DNA of 64,000 nt from JBDRDI01 sp043820875 (GCA_043820875.1 JBDRDI010000021.1:1-64000), one strand, 5' to 3'; counted from the stretch's first letter, positions 1-8,408 are shown. Numbers and translations are program-made. Notes: a model not told the origin generated them from the sequence alone.

Positions 1-659
1 TTGTGACACTGCTCCACGTAGATCATGCGGAGGAAATACTCCTCGCCGTTCTCCGTGTCCTTGTGCACCGACAAATCAACATACTTGCCGGCAACGCCTT
101 CCGCCACAACCAGTGTCCATCCTTGAGCCTTATCCTTGAACGTTCCAACCATTACAAGCTGACCGCTCAATTCCACCTCGCCCTGAGGATTTTCCATGGC
201 CGCGATCAAGTCCGCTGTCAAACGTTCCTGGTCAACGACTTTGAAATTTCCGTTTCGGTCGGACACGGCGATCATTTCCGCAAATTTCTTCACGGATATT
301 TTCACCGCTTCCTCAAACGGAACAGTCGTCGGGTTGACCATGCTTCTCCGCTGCTTGGAAATTCTGATCCTGTTAGCAGGAAGCAGAACTTTTTGACCAC
401 GTGAAACTTGTTCATCCAGACCGTTGTAATCGGCAACCTGCTTACAAGTCGCGTCATTCGCGCCCTTTACTTGGCTTTTCACAACCTTGCAAAGGTCGCC
501 GTTTCTTTTGACTTTGTACGTCCGAAAACTCTTGCCTTCGGGGCGCACAACTTCCATCTCAACGATGTATTCTTCGGTCGGCGCGCTTGTTTGAGCAAGG
601 GCGAGACCGGAGAACGAAAGCACCGCGACCATTGTGGCCGCTACAAACATATTCCTCAT
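1..659 (-). CDS. Secreted LysM-like protein (partial, C-terminus beyond window)
   Basis: An open minus-strand frame begins at ATG 659 and runs off the left edge (219 codons visible). A strong Shine-Dalgarno (GAAGGAGGGCGAG) lies just upstream and fixes the start. Residues 1-22 form a typical signal peptide: basic MRN, a hydrophobic stretch, and ALA before QTS. Residues about 47-95 look like a LysM domain: YKVKRNGDLCKVV, then YNGLDEQV, then RGQKVLLP, with an extra Cys pair (56 and 71) that could form a disulfide. LysM binds peptidoglycan or chitin-type glycans, so a cell-surface role is inferred. The rest is not recognised. It is the third gene of a minus-strand, relatively GC-rich cluster. Confident as a gene, moderate as LysM. 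Confidence 0.75.
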   Translation of the reverse strand, partial: MRNMFVAATMVAVLSFSGLALAQTSAPTEEYIVEMEVVRPEGKSFRTYKVKRNGDLCKVVKSQVKGANDATCKQVADYNGLDEQVSRGQKVLLPANRIRISKQRRSMVNPTTVPFEEAVKISVKKFAEMIAVSDRNGNFKVVDQERLTADLIAAMENPQGEVELSGQLVMVGTFKDKAQGWTLVVAEGVAGKYVDLSVHKDTENGEEYFLRMIYVEQCH

Positions 660-788
660 CTCGCCCTCCTTCGGGTTATTTTTTTGTTTTTTAAATTAAT
701 TCTTAAGTTAAATTTAAGTGTCTAAGCTAACAACGAAACAATCCTGTCTTGCAAAAAATGACGATTTTTTGGGTGTTCGGCCTCTGTC

Positions 789-808
789 CATAAACATCGC
801 TGTTTATG
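789..808. repeat. Short perfect hairpin between lipoprotein and LysM-like genes
   Basis: Eight-base arms (CATAAACA / TGTTTATG) with a TCGC loop lie between the lipoprotein stop at 864 and the LysM-like gene start at 659. No T-run follows on the minus strand, so it may be an mRNA processing or stability hairpin rather than a terminator. The rest of this ~200-base gap holds no clear promoter. Confidence 0.45.
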
Positions 809-863
809 TCCCGCTTATTAACCCTCTCGTTCTTTTTTCGCATGGAGCAATGATCTAAAACCA

Positions 864-1706
864 CTACTCCATGAAAGGATTGTTCAAGTTCGGGTCGTCT
901 TCCGGCCCGGAAATGATAATAATTGACTTCCTGCCTTTGACTTTTTTGCCTTCAGCAGTAAAGTAACCATTGTCTTCCTCGTACTGTTCAAACTCTGATC
1001 TTGATCCAGTCATGTACGGGTTGTACAGATTCGGGTCATCATCATCCACGCGATAGGTGTCCTCTTCAGGAAAACTTTCTCGCTGTGGCTCAACAACGCT
1101 TTTGGCCTCTTCGGACGCAAGCTTTTCAGCCGGCGTCTCAACGGGCTTTGGCGTATTGATGGCAACCACCTCGGATAAGCACTGACGGATAAAAATGTCA
1201 GCTTTTATTCCTTGTTGAATTGCCATGTGAAACCTCCCACTTTCACGAAGAGGTTTGTAATTGTTCCATTTAAATCCGTGAGAATAATCCTTCACGGTCA
1301 TTATGTGTTGCTTTTCATCACCCACGGTGTGGACGGAATATTGATACAACTTTCCGTCATCCGCTCGGGATCCGAAATAACCTTTTCTATTCGGATTTAT
1401 TTTGTCGCCTTTGTACGCGACAACGAACCACCAGGCGTCATGAGCGTAACACCGTATCCCGTCTATGTATTCGTCGGAATACTCGTTATCGCCATGTCGG
1501 TCTGGCTCCAGATACAAACGATGACGCGCGCCGCGGCTTTCCCTCTCAACCAAACTGCTCGGTAGTCTTGAGGTAAAAACCTGGTACGAATCACTGTTCA
1601 AGGTGAACGGTAAAGTCGTGGCTTCTCTGGCAGTCATGCTCGAGGCACAGCCGCCAAGTAAGCCACTAAGCAGCAGCATTCCTATTAACACGACGAACCT
1701 CGGCAT
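864..1706 (-). CDS. Orphan lipoprotein with C-terminal DDPNLxNPxM repeats
   Basis: A 280-residue protein. The start at 1706 is preferred over the longer frame (1778) because AAAGGAGAGG precedes it and it opens directly with a lipoprotein signal peptide: MPRF, a hydrophobic run, then lipobox LGGC with Cys 20. After lipidation it should sit on the outer face of the membrane. The C-terminus is acidic and carries a short duplicated motif, DDPNLYNPYM and DDPNLNNPFM, the second almost at the end. No known domain is recognised. The start lies inside the last 41 bases of the upstream Zn-finger-like gene, so the two are probably translationally coupled. Function unknown. Confidence 0.8.
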   Translation of the reverse strand: MPRFVVLIGMLLLSGLLGGCASSMTAREATTLPFTLNSDSYQVFTSRLPSSLVERESRGARHRLYLEPDRHGDNEYSDEYIDGIRCYAHDAWWFVVAYKGDKINPNRKGYFGSRADDGKLYQYSVHTVGDEKQHIMTVKDYSHGFKWNNYKPLRESGRFHMAIQQGIKADIFIRQCLSEVVAINTPKPVETPAEKLASEEAKSVVEPQRESFPEEDTYRVDDDDPNLYNPYMTGSRSEFEQYEEDNGYFTAEGKKVKGRKSIIIISGPEDDPNLNNPFME

Positions 1707-2778
1707 TTTTGCCTCTCCTTTCCAGCCTTCCTTCGGGAAAGCAGATAAAGTGTTCCACGACTTCTTCGGCGTTGACAAAAATTTCCGGCATTCCTGGACA
1801 CTCTCGAAGGTGCCTTCGGAACAAATTCTTTCCGAAAATATTCACTTTCGCCTGACCATTGTTGCAAACCGGGCACGACAGAGCCGCGTTGTAAAACGGA
1901 CTCAAAACTTCCGTGCCATCTGTTGTCCGAAGCTTCCCTCTGATACTGACGGAAAGCTTGAACAGCGTCGCGAAATCCCGCGGCCAGTATCCGGACTCCG
2001 AATCCCAGCTCACTTTGTTTCGCTTTCGCCAAGAAGCAATCGTCTCCACTTCGCGTCCTTTGTCCAAGGACGTCTGTATCGCGGTTCCGTTCTTCAGTCT
2101 TCTTTCAAAAACTTCAGGTACCGAACTCGCAACAGGTTGGGACGACGCTACTTTGCGTGGCACTATCTCCCGCACGTAAGAAATCTTCTGCTTTTCTTCA
2201 GCCGGTTTTGCTTCGCCTTTGACGGCAACCGCTTTACTCAGCTTGGTAATCGCACAATCATTCTTCGGCGGAGAAATTTTCCCGCTTCTACCGATTGGTG
2301 GTGGTGGAGAAGGAAATATTGCAGGTCTTTGGAATTTGTTTTTCACTCCTTCCTCAGACTCAAAAATTACCTCAACTACCGGCTCGTCACCTGCTGAATC
2401 AACAGCTGCTTCGAGCTCTTCAGCGCTAATATCTTCGTCAACGAGAAGCGAACTGTCCAACTCTTGCAATTCGTCTACCCTCAATGCTCTCGCGTTTTTG
2501 GCGCGAATTGATGAAGGCGATGTAGCTTCCTGAGCTTTTCTTGCTCGATATTCAGCCTCTTCCCTCCTCGTTTCTTCTTTCCTTCCGTCTTCAAACTCTC
2601 TATACTGCGTCTGAAGCTCCAAAAAATTTTCAAACTCACGAAACGCTTTTCCGTTTTCCTCTGCGCGATTGTAATTCAGACGGCGGTTTATTCTTTCCTG
2701 CCTTTGCCGAGCAATCTCGACACTGTCGGCATCCCCTCTTTTGAAAACGCTCGTAATCGCTTCCATAATTCCTTTCAT
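1666..2778 (-). CDS. Orphan protein with C-terminal zinc-finger-like motif
   Basis: A 370-residue protein. ATG 2778 is chosen because GGAGGAGAGCA precedes it; upstream ATGs lack a ribosome site. The N-terminal half is charged and helical (many Arg, Glu, Gln, coiled-coil-like). The middle is low-complexity and acidic, followed by a Pro-rich patch. Near residue 300 lies CPVC followed about 19 residues later by RRHLREC, giving a C2HC-type zinc-finger arrangement that could bind nucleic acid or protein. I recognise no family. It is first in a presumed three-gene operon with the lipoprotein and the LysM-like protein. Base composition is clearly higher in GC than the housekeeping genes to the right, suggesting separate ancestry. 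Confidence 0.75.
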   Translation of the reverse strand: MKGIMEAITSVFKRGDADSVEIARQRQERINRRLNYNRAEENGKAFREFENFLELQTQYREFEDGRKEETRREEAEYRARKAQEATSPSSIRAKNARALRVDELQELDSSLLVDEDISAEELEAAVDSAGDEPVVEVIFESEEGVKNKFQRPAIFPSPPPPIGRSGKISPPKNDCAITKLSKAVAVKGEAKPAEEKQKISYVREIVPRKVASSQPVASSVPEVFERRLKNGTAIQTSLDKGREVETIASWRKRNKVSWDSESGYWPRDFATLFKLSVSIRGKLRTTDGTEVLSPFYNAALSCPVCNNGQAKVNIFGKNLFRRHLRECPGMPEIFVNAEEVVEHFICFPEGRLERRGKNAEVRRVNRNAAA

Positions 2779-3142
2779 TGCTCTCCTCCTTCGTCTTAGC
2801 TTTTGAATTCTGGTTAGAGTTATCGTCTTGCTTGAAGCAAACACGATACGTCTTTTCCAGATTCATCATGCTAAAGCGAAGTGCTAAAACAAAAAGAAGA
2901 AAGGAAAAGTCGTTGTGTAATTTTGGTTTATTTGGAATAAACCAATGCTTCGCGCAAGAAGAAGTTTTTTGTCGCAAGTCGCTACTCTGACAAAAGGGTC
3001 CATAGCCTCGTTTATAATACAATCAAACTTAACTTATAGTTCATTCAATTGTCAAAGAGCCCTTTAGAATCTTCTGCTTGCATTAAGCGAAAGATCTGAA
3101 CAGCACCCACGGGGGTAAGCCCGGGGGTGTCATCCAAATCAA
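2779..3142. other. Leader and intergenic region of the left-edge orphan operon
   Basis: About 360 bases without a supported gene. Reading on the minus strand there is a TTGACA at 3055-3050 but no good -10 at 17 bases, so a promoter is only possible. An imperfect hairpin at 3104-3129 (CACCC-CGGG / CCCG-GGGTG, one mismatch, six-base loop) sits just downstream of the Wzz-like gene stop. A 128-codon minus frame here overlaps the Zn-finger gene out of phase and has no Shine-Dalgarno; I do not count it. Confidence 0.4.
3104..3129 (-). terminator. GC-rich hairpin after the Wzz-like gene
   Basis: CACCC-A-CGGG pairs with CCCG-G-GGGTG around a six-base loop, 14 bases past the Wzz-like stop. It has no U-tract, so it may end or protect the transcript rather than act as a classic intrinsic terminator. 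Confidence 0.4.
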
Positions 3143-4018
3143 TTACCTCAATACATTTTTTATATCTCCGTTGCGCAAAATATTTTGATACACGGTTTGA
3201 TATTCGCTATTTCCGGAAATATTTGAAAATTCTTGCTTTTCGGAATATTCTTTTTGTTCTTCGTTATCATGACCATTATCACGATATTCATCATTCTGCA
3301 TTTGAGAATTCACGGCTTGAAAAACAGGCGCGGCCACGCTTAAATCTTCGTCGAAATTTATTTTCGCTAAACGATCCTTTTTATTTGGTAAAAATTTAAT
3401 ATCGTATTTTTTTTCCGGATAAAGGTAGATGTAGCAAAGGCCGATGATCAGCCCGAAAATAGCACCCAAAGACAAATTCAAAATCACGTTCGGTTTGACC
3501 GGAAAATCAGAAGTAGTCGGTTGGTCAAGAATTTTGACGTCCAATCGATTGTTTGAACTATGATAATTTCCGTGCTTGGTTTTCAGAGTATAGTTAATGC
3601 CTTGTACGATTTGTTCGGCTTGGTATTTATCTTTATGATAAACGGCTATCTCAATAATACCGGTGTCATTAATTGCTTTGGACTCCACGGTTTCGTCCCA
3701 TTTTTTCATCTGCTTTTTAATATCACCTGAAAAATAATTTTTATTAATGCTATAACCGGAATCCATTACTTCGTTATAAAAAGAGTTGGAAGGAATAATT
3801 CTGGTCAATATTTCCCCTAAATACTCATTTGACTTGGCCATGGCGTATGGGTCCACTCCTTCTACGAAGTTTTGAACTATCATCAGACGAGTTTCTGTCG
3901 CATATTTAAACGGCTGGATAACCGTTAAAACGATAGACAGCGAAAGAAACACAATAACCACGGAAAGTATGGTCTGCTTCTTCTCTGTAATTAGTTTTAT
4001 AAATTCTCTTATTTCCAT
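3143..4018 (-). CDS. Wzz/YveK-like polysaccharide chain-length membrane protein
   Basis: A 291-residue protein with the layout of Wzz/capsule co-polymerases: short cytoplasmic N-terminus, TM helix at about 16-34, an extracytoplasmic domain starting with TETRLMIVQ, then a Pro-rich approach (DFPVKPN) to a second TM helix at about 178-198. The last ~80 residues are hydrophilic and cytoplasmic and lack a Walker motif, so this is not a fused BY-kinase. The family controls the length or export of surface polysaccharide. No glycan-polymerase gene is adjacent, so the partner is unknown. A TTGACT-17-TAGTAT promoter lies just upstream. Confidence 0.75.
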   Translation of the reverse strand: MEIREFIKLITEKKQTILSVVIVFLSLSIVLTVIQPFKYATETRLMIVQNFVEGVDPYAMAKSNEYLGEILTRIIPSNSFYNEVMDSGYSINKNYFSGDIKKQMKKWDETVESKAINDTGIIEIAVYHKDKYQAEQIVQGINYTLKTKHGNYHSSNNRLDVKILDQPTTSDFPVKPNVILNLSLGAIFGLIIGLCYIYLYPEKKYDIKFLPNKKDRLAKINFDEDLSVAAPVFQAVNSQMQNDEYRDNGHDNEEQKEYSEKQEFSNISGNSEYQTVYQNILRNGDIKNVLR

Positions 4019-4041
4019 AAGTTTTTTTTATTTAACATTAT

Positions 4042-4070
4042 ATACTATCAATTTTTTCGAAAAAAGTCAA
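4042..4070 (-). promoter_or_regulatory. Sigma70-type promoter for the Wzz-like gene
   Basis: Minus strand: -35 TTGACT at 4070-4065, 17-base spacer, -10 TAGTAT at 4047-4042. The start codon is at 4018, leaving a short leader of roughly 17 bases. Confidence 0.65.
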
Positions 4071-4211
4071 GAGGAAAATCAAATAAATTAAGATAATTTT
4101 ATTTTATCTAATATTAGACAAAATTTAATTTATCTTGACATTAAGCCAGATATTATTTATTAAAATAATTTTATAACGCTGAGAAGAGAAAAAAATAAAG
4201 AAATAAAAAAG

Positions 4212-4226
4212 AACGGAAAATCCGTT
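4212..4226 (-). terminator. Intrinsic terminator after the winged-helix regulator
   Basis: AACGGA / TCCGTT arms with a three-base loop, followed on the minus strand by CTTTTTTATTT, 35 bases downstream of the regulator stop. Confidence 0.7.
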
Positions 4227-4261
4227 TCAAAATCACGTTAAATTGTTAATATAAACTTATT

Positions 4262-4885
4262 TTACAGACCAAGTTCATCAACTACAACCATTTTTCGGCC
4301 ATCAAGTATTTCAAACAAAAAAACATCAGTAATATCGCGTCGATATTTGAATTCACTTGAACTCATCACTGTATAATTCAATTCTCGACCAATATCCACC
4401 TCCAGTCCTTTGATCAACACGCCCAATTTATCTTTATTTAAAACGCCGACAATCAACAAGTCCGTACCTGAGTCAGCTCTGTTTATAAAAATTCCGGTTA
4501 AAATCAAAAGTTTTATTTTTCCCGCTTTTTGAATATTCTCTACAAAATCTTTCTCATAAAGAATATGCGCCTTCATCATCAAGGCCTTTATTTCATCAAA
4601 CAAAATAAAATCGGGATCAACCCTGTAATATTTTTTATCGTGCTTTTCTTCAGCAACTTTTTTATTTTTATTTTTTTTGCCGTCTCCCTGCTCTGCGGTA
4701 ATCGGCTCAGGACTTGACGTTAATAGCCCAAGTTTTTCCAAATTTTCCAGCTCCCTCCTCACGGAATTAACTTGAAGTTTCAAATCTCTGGAGATTTGTC
4801 GAATATAAAACTTTTTATCCGAGTTGGATAAAAAAAACTTTAATAGCTTCACTCTCGCGTTTGAACCGAACAATTTGCCAAGCAT
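4262..4885 (-). CDS. Winged-helix regulator with degenerate nucleotidyltransferase-like domain
   Basis: A 207-residue protein. Residues 1-60 form a winged helix: LFGSNARVKLLKFFLSN, YIRQISRDLKLQVNSVRREL, and a wing around KYYRVD. The second half (KLLILTGIFINRADSGTDLLIVG) resembles the nucleotidyltransferase fold found in many CPR 'transcriptional regulator' proteins, but lacks the catalytic GS-x-DxD signature. It probably binds DNA and senses something unknown. It is divergent from the large PP2C-like membrane protein, with overlapping promoters between them, so control of that neighbour or of itself is a reasonable guess. Confidence 0.75.
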   Translation of the reverse strand: MLGKLFGSNARVKLLKFFLSNSDKKFYIRQISRDLKLQVNSVRRELENLEKLGLLTSSPEPITAEQGDGKKNKNKKVAEEKHDKKYYRVDPDFILFDEIKALMMKAHILYEKDFVENIQKAGKIKLLILTGIFINRADSGTDLLIVGVLNKDKLGVLIKGLEVDIGRELNYTVMSSSEFKYRRDITDVFLFEILDGRKMVVVDELGL

Positions 4886-4906
4886 AAATATATATTAAAT
4901 TAAAAT

Positions 4907-4955
4907 TTGATTATTAACCTAAATCTATAGTATAATAATAAAAGATAAAAGTCAA
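4907..4955. promoter_or_regulatory. Overlapping divergent promoters
   Basis: Minus strand: TTGACT (4955-4950), 17 bases, TACTAT (4932-4927), serving the winged-helix regulator. Plus strand: TTGATT (4907-4912), 18 bases, TATAAT (4931-4936), serving the PP2C-like gene at 4962. The two -10 elements overlap by two bases (4931-4932), so the polymerases would compete. Confidence 0.65.
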
Positions 4956-4961
4956 AAATTC

Positions 4962-7205
4962 ATGTCTCATAAAATAGCACAACTTGTCTTAACCCCAAAT
5001 AAGCCCGGATCCACCGGTGAAATTTTTATTGCCCAACCTGACTCGGATATTGAGGCGCTTGCTGGTAAACTTTTTATTCTGGCCGAAATTGACTCCGGTA
5101 AAAATGCCAGTTTGAAAATAATTAATTTTTTAATAAACAGCGCCTACCGTAATTATTATCAAAACGAAAAAATAATTTTAAGAGAAAAAATAAGCACTCT
5201 GAAGGTGGAGCATATTTTTGAAGCGGCTCTTACAAAAACCAATAAAAACTTTGCCGATTTTCTCGAAGAAGAAAAAATAAAAATTGATTTAAGCTCTCTG
5301 AATATCACGGTAGGAATAATCTATGAAGACGAACTGCACTTCTCCACCATGGGAAAAAATAAAGTGTTGCTTATTTATAAAAATAAAGGGGAGGAAAAAA
5401 TAAGAAATGGGCAAAAAATAATATCCGGAAGCGAATATAAAGTTTCCGATATAGCAAAACGTTCCGACGCCAGCGAACCAAACGGAACTGAAGACAAACT
5501 TTTCGCCAATGTAATCAGCGGAAAAATTCCCAAAAAAGGCAACTTCGTTATTGCCAACGAGGCTCTTCCTGAATACATAGGAAATAAACAACTTATCAAT
5601 ATCATCACCACCCTGCCCCCGAAAAGCGCGACCGAACAAATAAAAAATATTCTTTCCGGCATCAATTCTTATGTTTCTTTCTTTTTGATTATAATAAAAA
5701 ATTCCGAGCTGGAAACGGAGATCCCGCGCGAAACAAACATACGCAAAACGCAAGAATCCATCGTGCACCTTAATCAAACTGAAGAAACGGCCGAAAATCT
5801 TCTGGCTCCTTCCGGCATAATCAATCTCAAAAAAATGTCAGCTATTAAACAATTATGGGAGAGAAAAAGACCCGGAACCGAAAAAATCCTCATGTTTAAA
5901 GATAAAATAATCGCCCAAAAAAGAGGCCGACAAATATTCATTAAGACTGGGGAGGCAATAAGAATTTTCTTCATCTATTTATTTAATATTATTTTTTATA
6001 TATTGAAAACGATAACCAGTAAACAAAAATTAATAGATATTTTTTTCAATATTATTTACGGCGTAAAAAATTTCTTTATCTATGTAAAAAATTTAAATAA
6101 AAAAAGTAGAATTCTTTTTGTGGTGGCAGCCACACTTTTGGTCTTGTTCTTTATTAATGTTTTGGTAATTAAAAATAGAAATAAAAAAATAGCTGAAGAA
6201 CAAAACTATTCCGACATTATCACCGATATTAAGCAGAAACAAAATCAAATAGACGCCAAACTGATTTATACTGACGATGAAGGAGCCTTGAAGCTGGCCA
6301 AGGAAAACGAGGATGTAATAAAAAATTTGCCCCAAGACGACGAAGAACAAAAAGAAAATTATAATAAATTTATAGAAAGTCTTAGTCGTCAATTGGAAAA
6401 AATAAGAAAAGTGGAACGAGTTGACGATCTTGAAAAAATGGCGAATTTAAACGCTTCAACCAATCCTCAAAATTTAATTTTTGCAAATGATAAAATATAT
6501 GTGGCGGATTCCAGCCAAAAATCAATATACATTTTGTCTGTTGCCGACAAATCAACAACCGTTTTTACTGATTCGCAGACGTCCATAACAAAATTTCAAT
6601 CTCCATTTCTCTTAAATGACAATATTTATTATTACAACAACACGAACTTGCTGGAATTTGATACGGATAATCAAAAACTGAATACTATCTCTCTCAAAAT
6701 CACAAATCCGGAAGATACGGCCGTCGTTAATATTTATAATAGCAATTTATATATTGTGGATAAAAAAGAAAATCAAATATATAAATTCGGAAAAATCGCG
6801 GGTGGTTTTGGCGCCGGTTCTGAGTGGCTCAAAGAAAATGCGGAAATTTCCAAAACAACAGACATGACCATTGACGGCAATATTTATATTTTGAAAAATA
6901 ACGGCGAACTTTTAAAATTTTTGAAAGGCATGCAAGTTGACTTTAAATTAGATACAGTTGATCCGGAACTCAAAAATGCGACCAAATTATACATATCATC
7001 CGACGGCGACTCCATCTACGTCCTTGAACCTGCAAATAACCGCATCTTGGTTTTTGACAAAAAAGAAAATGAAAACGAAGGAAAATTCGTTTTACAATAC
7101 TCTTCAAACAAATTCACGGATTTGAAAGACTTTACTGTGGATGAAAAAAATAAAATTATTTACATACTGAACGGCACTTCTGTCTACAAATTGGAAATAA
7201 AATAA
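4962..7205 (+). CDS. PP2C-like / transmembrane / beta-propeller protein
   Basis: A 747-residue plus-strand protein in three parts. Residues 1-250 resemble the PP2C/SpoIIE phosphatase fold (KLFILAEIDSG, HFSTMGKNKVLLIY), but the usual metal-binding DG motifs are degenerate, suggesting a pseudophosphatase. Hydrophobic segments follow near 335-355, and a clear TM helix (ILFVVAATLLVLFFINVLVI) lies near 385-405. After a coiled-coil-like linker, the C-terminal ~270 residues show repeated strand patterns typical of an NHL/beta-propeller (IYVADSSQKSIYIL, IYVLEPANNRILVFD) and would lie outside the cell. A surface-sensing or scaffold role is inferred. A convergent palindromic terminator follows. Confidence 0.65.
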   Translation: MSHKIAQLVLTPNKPGSTGEIFIAQPDSDIEALAGKLFILAEIDSGKNASLKIINFLINSAYRNYYQNEKIILREKISTLKVEHIFEAALTKTNKNFADFLEEEKIKIDLSSLNITVGIIYEDELHFSTMGKNKVLLIYKNKGEEKIRNGQKIISGSEYKVSDIAKRSDASEPNGTEDKLFANVISGKIPKKGNFVIANEALPEYIGNKQLINIITTLPPKSATEQIKNILSGINSYVSFFLIIIKNSELETEIPRETNIRKTQESIVHLNQTEETAENLLAPSGIINLKKMSAIKQLWERKRPGTEKILMFKDKIIAQKRGRQIFIKTGEAIRIFFIYLFNIIFYILKTITSKQKLIDIFFNIIYGVKNFFIYVKNLNKKSRILFVVAATLLVLFFINVLVIKNRNKKIAEEQNYSDIITDIKQKQNQIDAKLIYTDDEGALKLAKENEDVIKNLPQDDEEQKENYNKFIESLSRQLEKIRKVERVDDLEKMANLNASTNPQNLIFANDKIYVADSSQKSIYILSVADKSTTVFTDSQTSITKFQSPFLLNDNIYYYNNTNLLEFDTDNQKLNTISLKITNPEDTAVVNIYNSNLYIVDKKENQIYKFGKIAGGFGAGSEWLKENAEISKTTDMTIDGNIYILKNNGELLKFLKGMQVDFKLDTVDPELKNATKLYISSDGDSIYVLEPANNRILVFDKKENENEGKFVLQYSSNKFTDLKDFTVDEKNKIIYILNGTSVYKLEIK

Positions 7206-7213
7206 ATTCAAAT

Positions 7214-7276
7214 AAAAAATCCGCATTTTTGTAGAGACAGGTTTCAAACCTGTCTCTACAAAAATGCGGATTTTTT
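7214..7276. terminator. 63-base perfect palindrome, bidirectional terminator
   Basis: Two exactly complementary 31-base arms (7214-7244 and 7246-7276) flank a single C. The outside is A-run/T-run, so each strand gives a long hairpin ending in U's. It lies between the convergent PP2C-like gene (stop 7205) and rplL (stop 7302). The core GTAGAGACAGGTTT and its complement look like a dispersed repeat unit co-opted as a terminator (inference). Confidence 0.85.
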
Positions 7277-7301
7277 ATTTCTTGTAAATACGAAACGACT
7301 T

Positions 7302-7706
7302 TTATTTCAAAGTCACTTTTCCACCGGCTTCTTCCAATTGCTTCTTAACATCTTCGGCATCTTCTTTCTTCAAGCCTTCTTTAATCATCTTTGGAGCGGC
7401 ATCAACCAAATCTTTGGCATCTTTCAACCCCATTTCAGTAATGGCTCGCACAACTTTAATCACCGCGATTTTGTTCGCGCCTGCTTCAGTCAATTCCACA
7501 TCAAAGCTGGTTTTTTCTTCAACCGCTTCGGTGGCAACACCAGGCATGGCACCCATCATCATGGCCGGAGCGGCTGCTGAAACTCCGAATTTTTCTTCCA
7601 AAATTTTTACCAATTCAGCCAAGTCCAAAACTGACATTTTTTCAACTTCGGAAACGAGTGACTGAAATTTTTCAGGAACCTCTACTTCTTTTTTTTCTTC
7701 TGTCAT
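7302..7706 (-). CDS. rplL: Ribosomal protein bL12 (L7/L12)
   Basis: A 134-residue stalk protein of the large ribosomal subunit that recruits translation GTPases. The N-terminal dimerisation region (MSVLDLAELVKILEEKFGVSAAA), a short Ala/Met-rich hinge, and the C-terminal domain (TSFDVELTEAGANKIAVIKVVR, LGLKDAKDLVDAAPKMIKEG) are all intact. Compared with common 120-130-residue forms it is normal. It follows rplJ after an unusually long 148-base gap holding a direct repeat. It is presumably co-transcribed from the L10-leader promoter. Confidence 0.97.
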   Translation of the reverse strand: MTEEKKEVEVPEKFQSLVSEVEKMSVLDLAELVKILEEKFGVSAAAPAMMMGAMPGVATEAVEEKTSFDVELTEAGANKIAVIKVVRAITEMGLKDAKDLVDAAPKMIKEGLKKEDAEDVKKQLEEAGGKVTLK

Positions 7707-7854
7707 AACTTTTTATAAGATGCAAATCTACAAATGATATTCAAATCTACAAATAAAAAATTTTGTAAATTTGCGTGCATTTGTAAATTGGCATTATGTT
7801 TGTAAATTAATATTATATTTTATTTGTAGATTTGCATGCATTCGTAGATTCGCA
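7707..7854. repeat. Imperfect ~37-base direct repeat between rplJ and rplL
   Basis: The gap contains two similar units, one near 7773-7809 and one near 7823-7859 (TTTGTAnATTTGCnTGCATT, then nGTAnATTnGCATTAT), plus shorter related pieces (CAAATCTACAAAT) next to the rplL start. The second unit reaches the rplJ stop. No promoter is evident. Confidence 0.55.
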
Positions 7855-8376
7855 TTATCTTTTTTCAATCGCTTTCAAAACGTTAACCAAACCGCGCAAA
7901 TTGCCAGTTAAACAATTTACAAACCCCGAAACAGGAGAATTGAGCGAACCGACCAGCTTTGCATAAAGCTCTTTTTTGCTTGGTAATTTTGACAGGCTAT
8001 CCACTTCTTTTTCGGAAATAAATTTATTTTCCAATATTCCACCCGCAAAACTGATTTTTTCTTCGTGGTCTTTCTTGAATTTTCCGACAATTTTTGCCGG
8101 CATAACTTCGTCGCCAAAACCAAAAATCGCCGCGATACGGCCTTCCAAATCTTTGATATTTAAATCTTTAATATTCGAATCTTTAAAAGACAAATCAAAT
8201 AATGTTTTTTTGGCAACATAATATTCGCTATTTTCAGCTTTGAGCTGTTTGCGAAGCTCCTCATTCTCTTTCACAGTCAGACCGTCAAATTTCGCAAAAA
8301 CAATTGAATTGGCTTTCTTGATTTTTTCTGATAGACTTCTTAATATTTCGCTTTTTTGTATTTTGGTTTTCGGCAT
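7855..8376 (-). CDS. rplJ: Ribosomal protein uL10
   Basis: A 173-residue protein that anchors the L7/L12 stalk to 23S rRNA. The family features are visible: KIQKSEILRSLSEKIKKANSIVFAKFDGLTVKENEELRKQL near the N-terminus, YYVAKKTLF, and LPSKKELYAKLVGSLNSPVSGF before the helical C-terminal tail that holds L12. Length is normal. It is first in an rplJ-rplL operon and preceded by an L10 leader with an attenuator, the typical autoregulatory arrangement. Confidence 0.97.
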   Translation of the reverse strand: MPKTKIQKSEILRSLSEKIKKANSIVFAKFDGLTVKENEELRKQLKAENSEYYVAKKTLFDLSFKDSNIKDLNIKDLEGRIAAIFGFGDEVMPAKIVGKFKKDHEEKISFAGGILENKFISEKEVDSLSKLPSKKELYAKLVGSLNSPVSGFVNCLTGNLRGLVNVLKAIEKR

Positions 8377-8408
8377 ATGTTTTAATAGTTATTTAAATGA
8401 AATAAAAA

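Noticed and set aside
1603..2397. 264-codon plus-strand open frame
   Set aside because: It is antisense to two minus-strand genes with good ribosome sites, and its Phe/Arg/Ser-rich translation resembles no protein family.
2636..3022. 128-codon minus-strand frame
   Set aside because: Out of phase with the Zn-finger gene, no Shine-Dalgarno, composition of a shadow frame.
4135..4163. Plus-strand TTGACA-17-TATTAA promoter-like sequence
   Set aside because: It would transcribe antisense into the winged-helix gene; no plus-strand gene follows for 800 bases and the region is very AT-rich.
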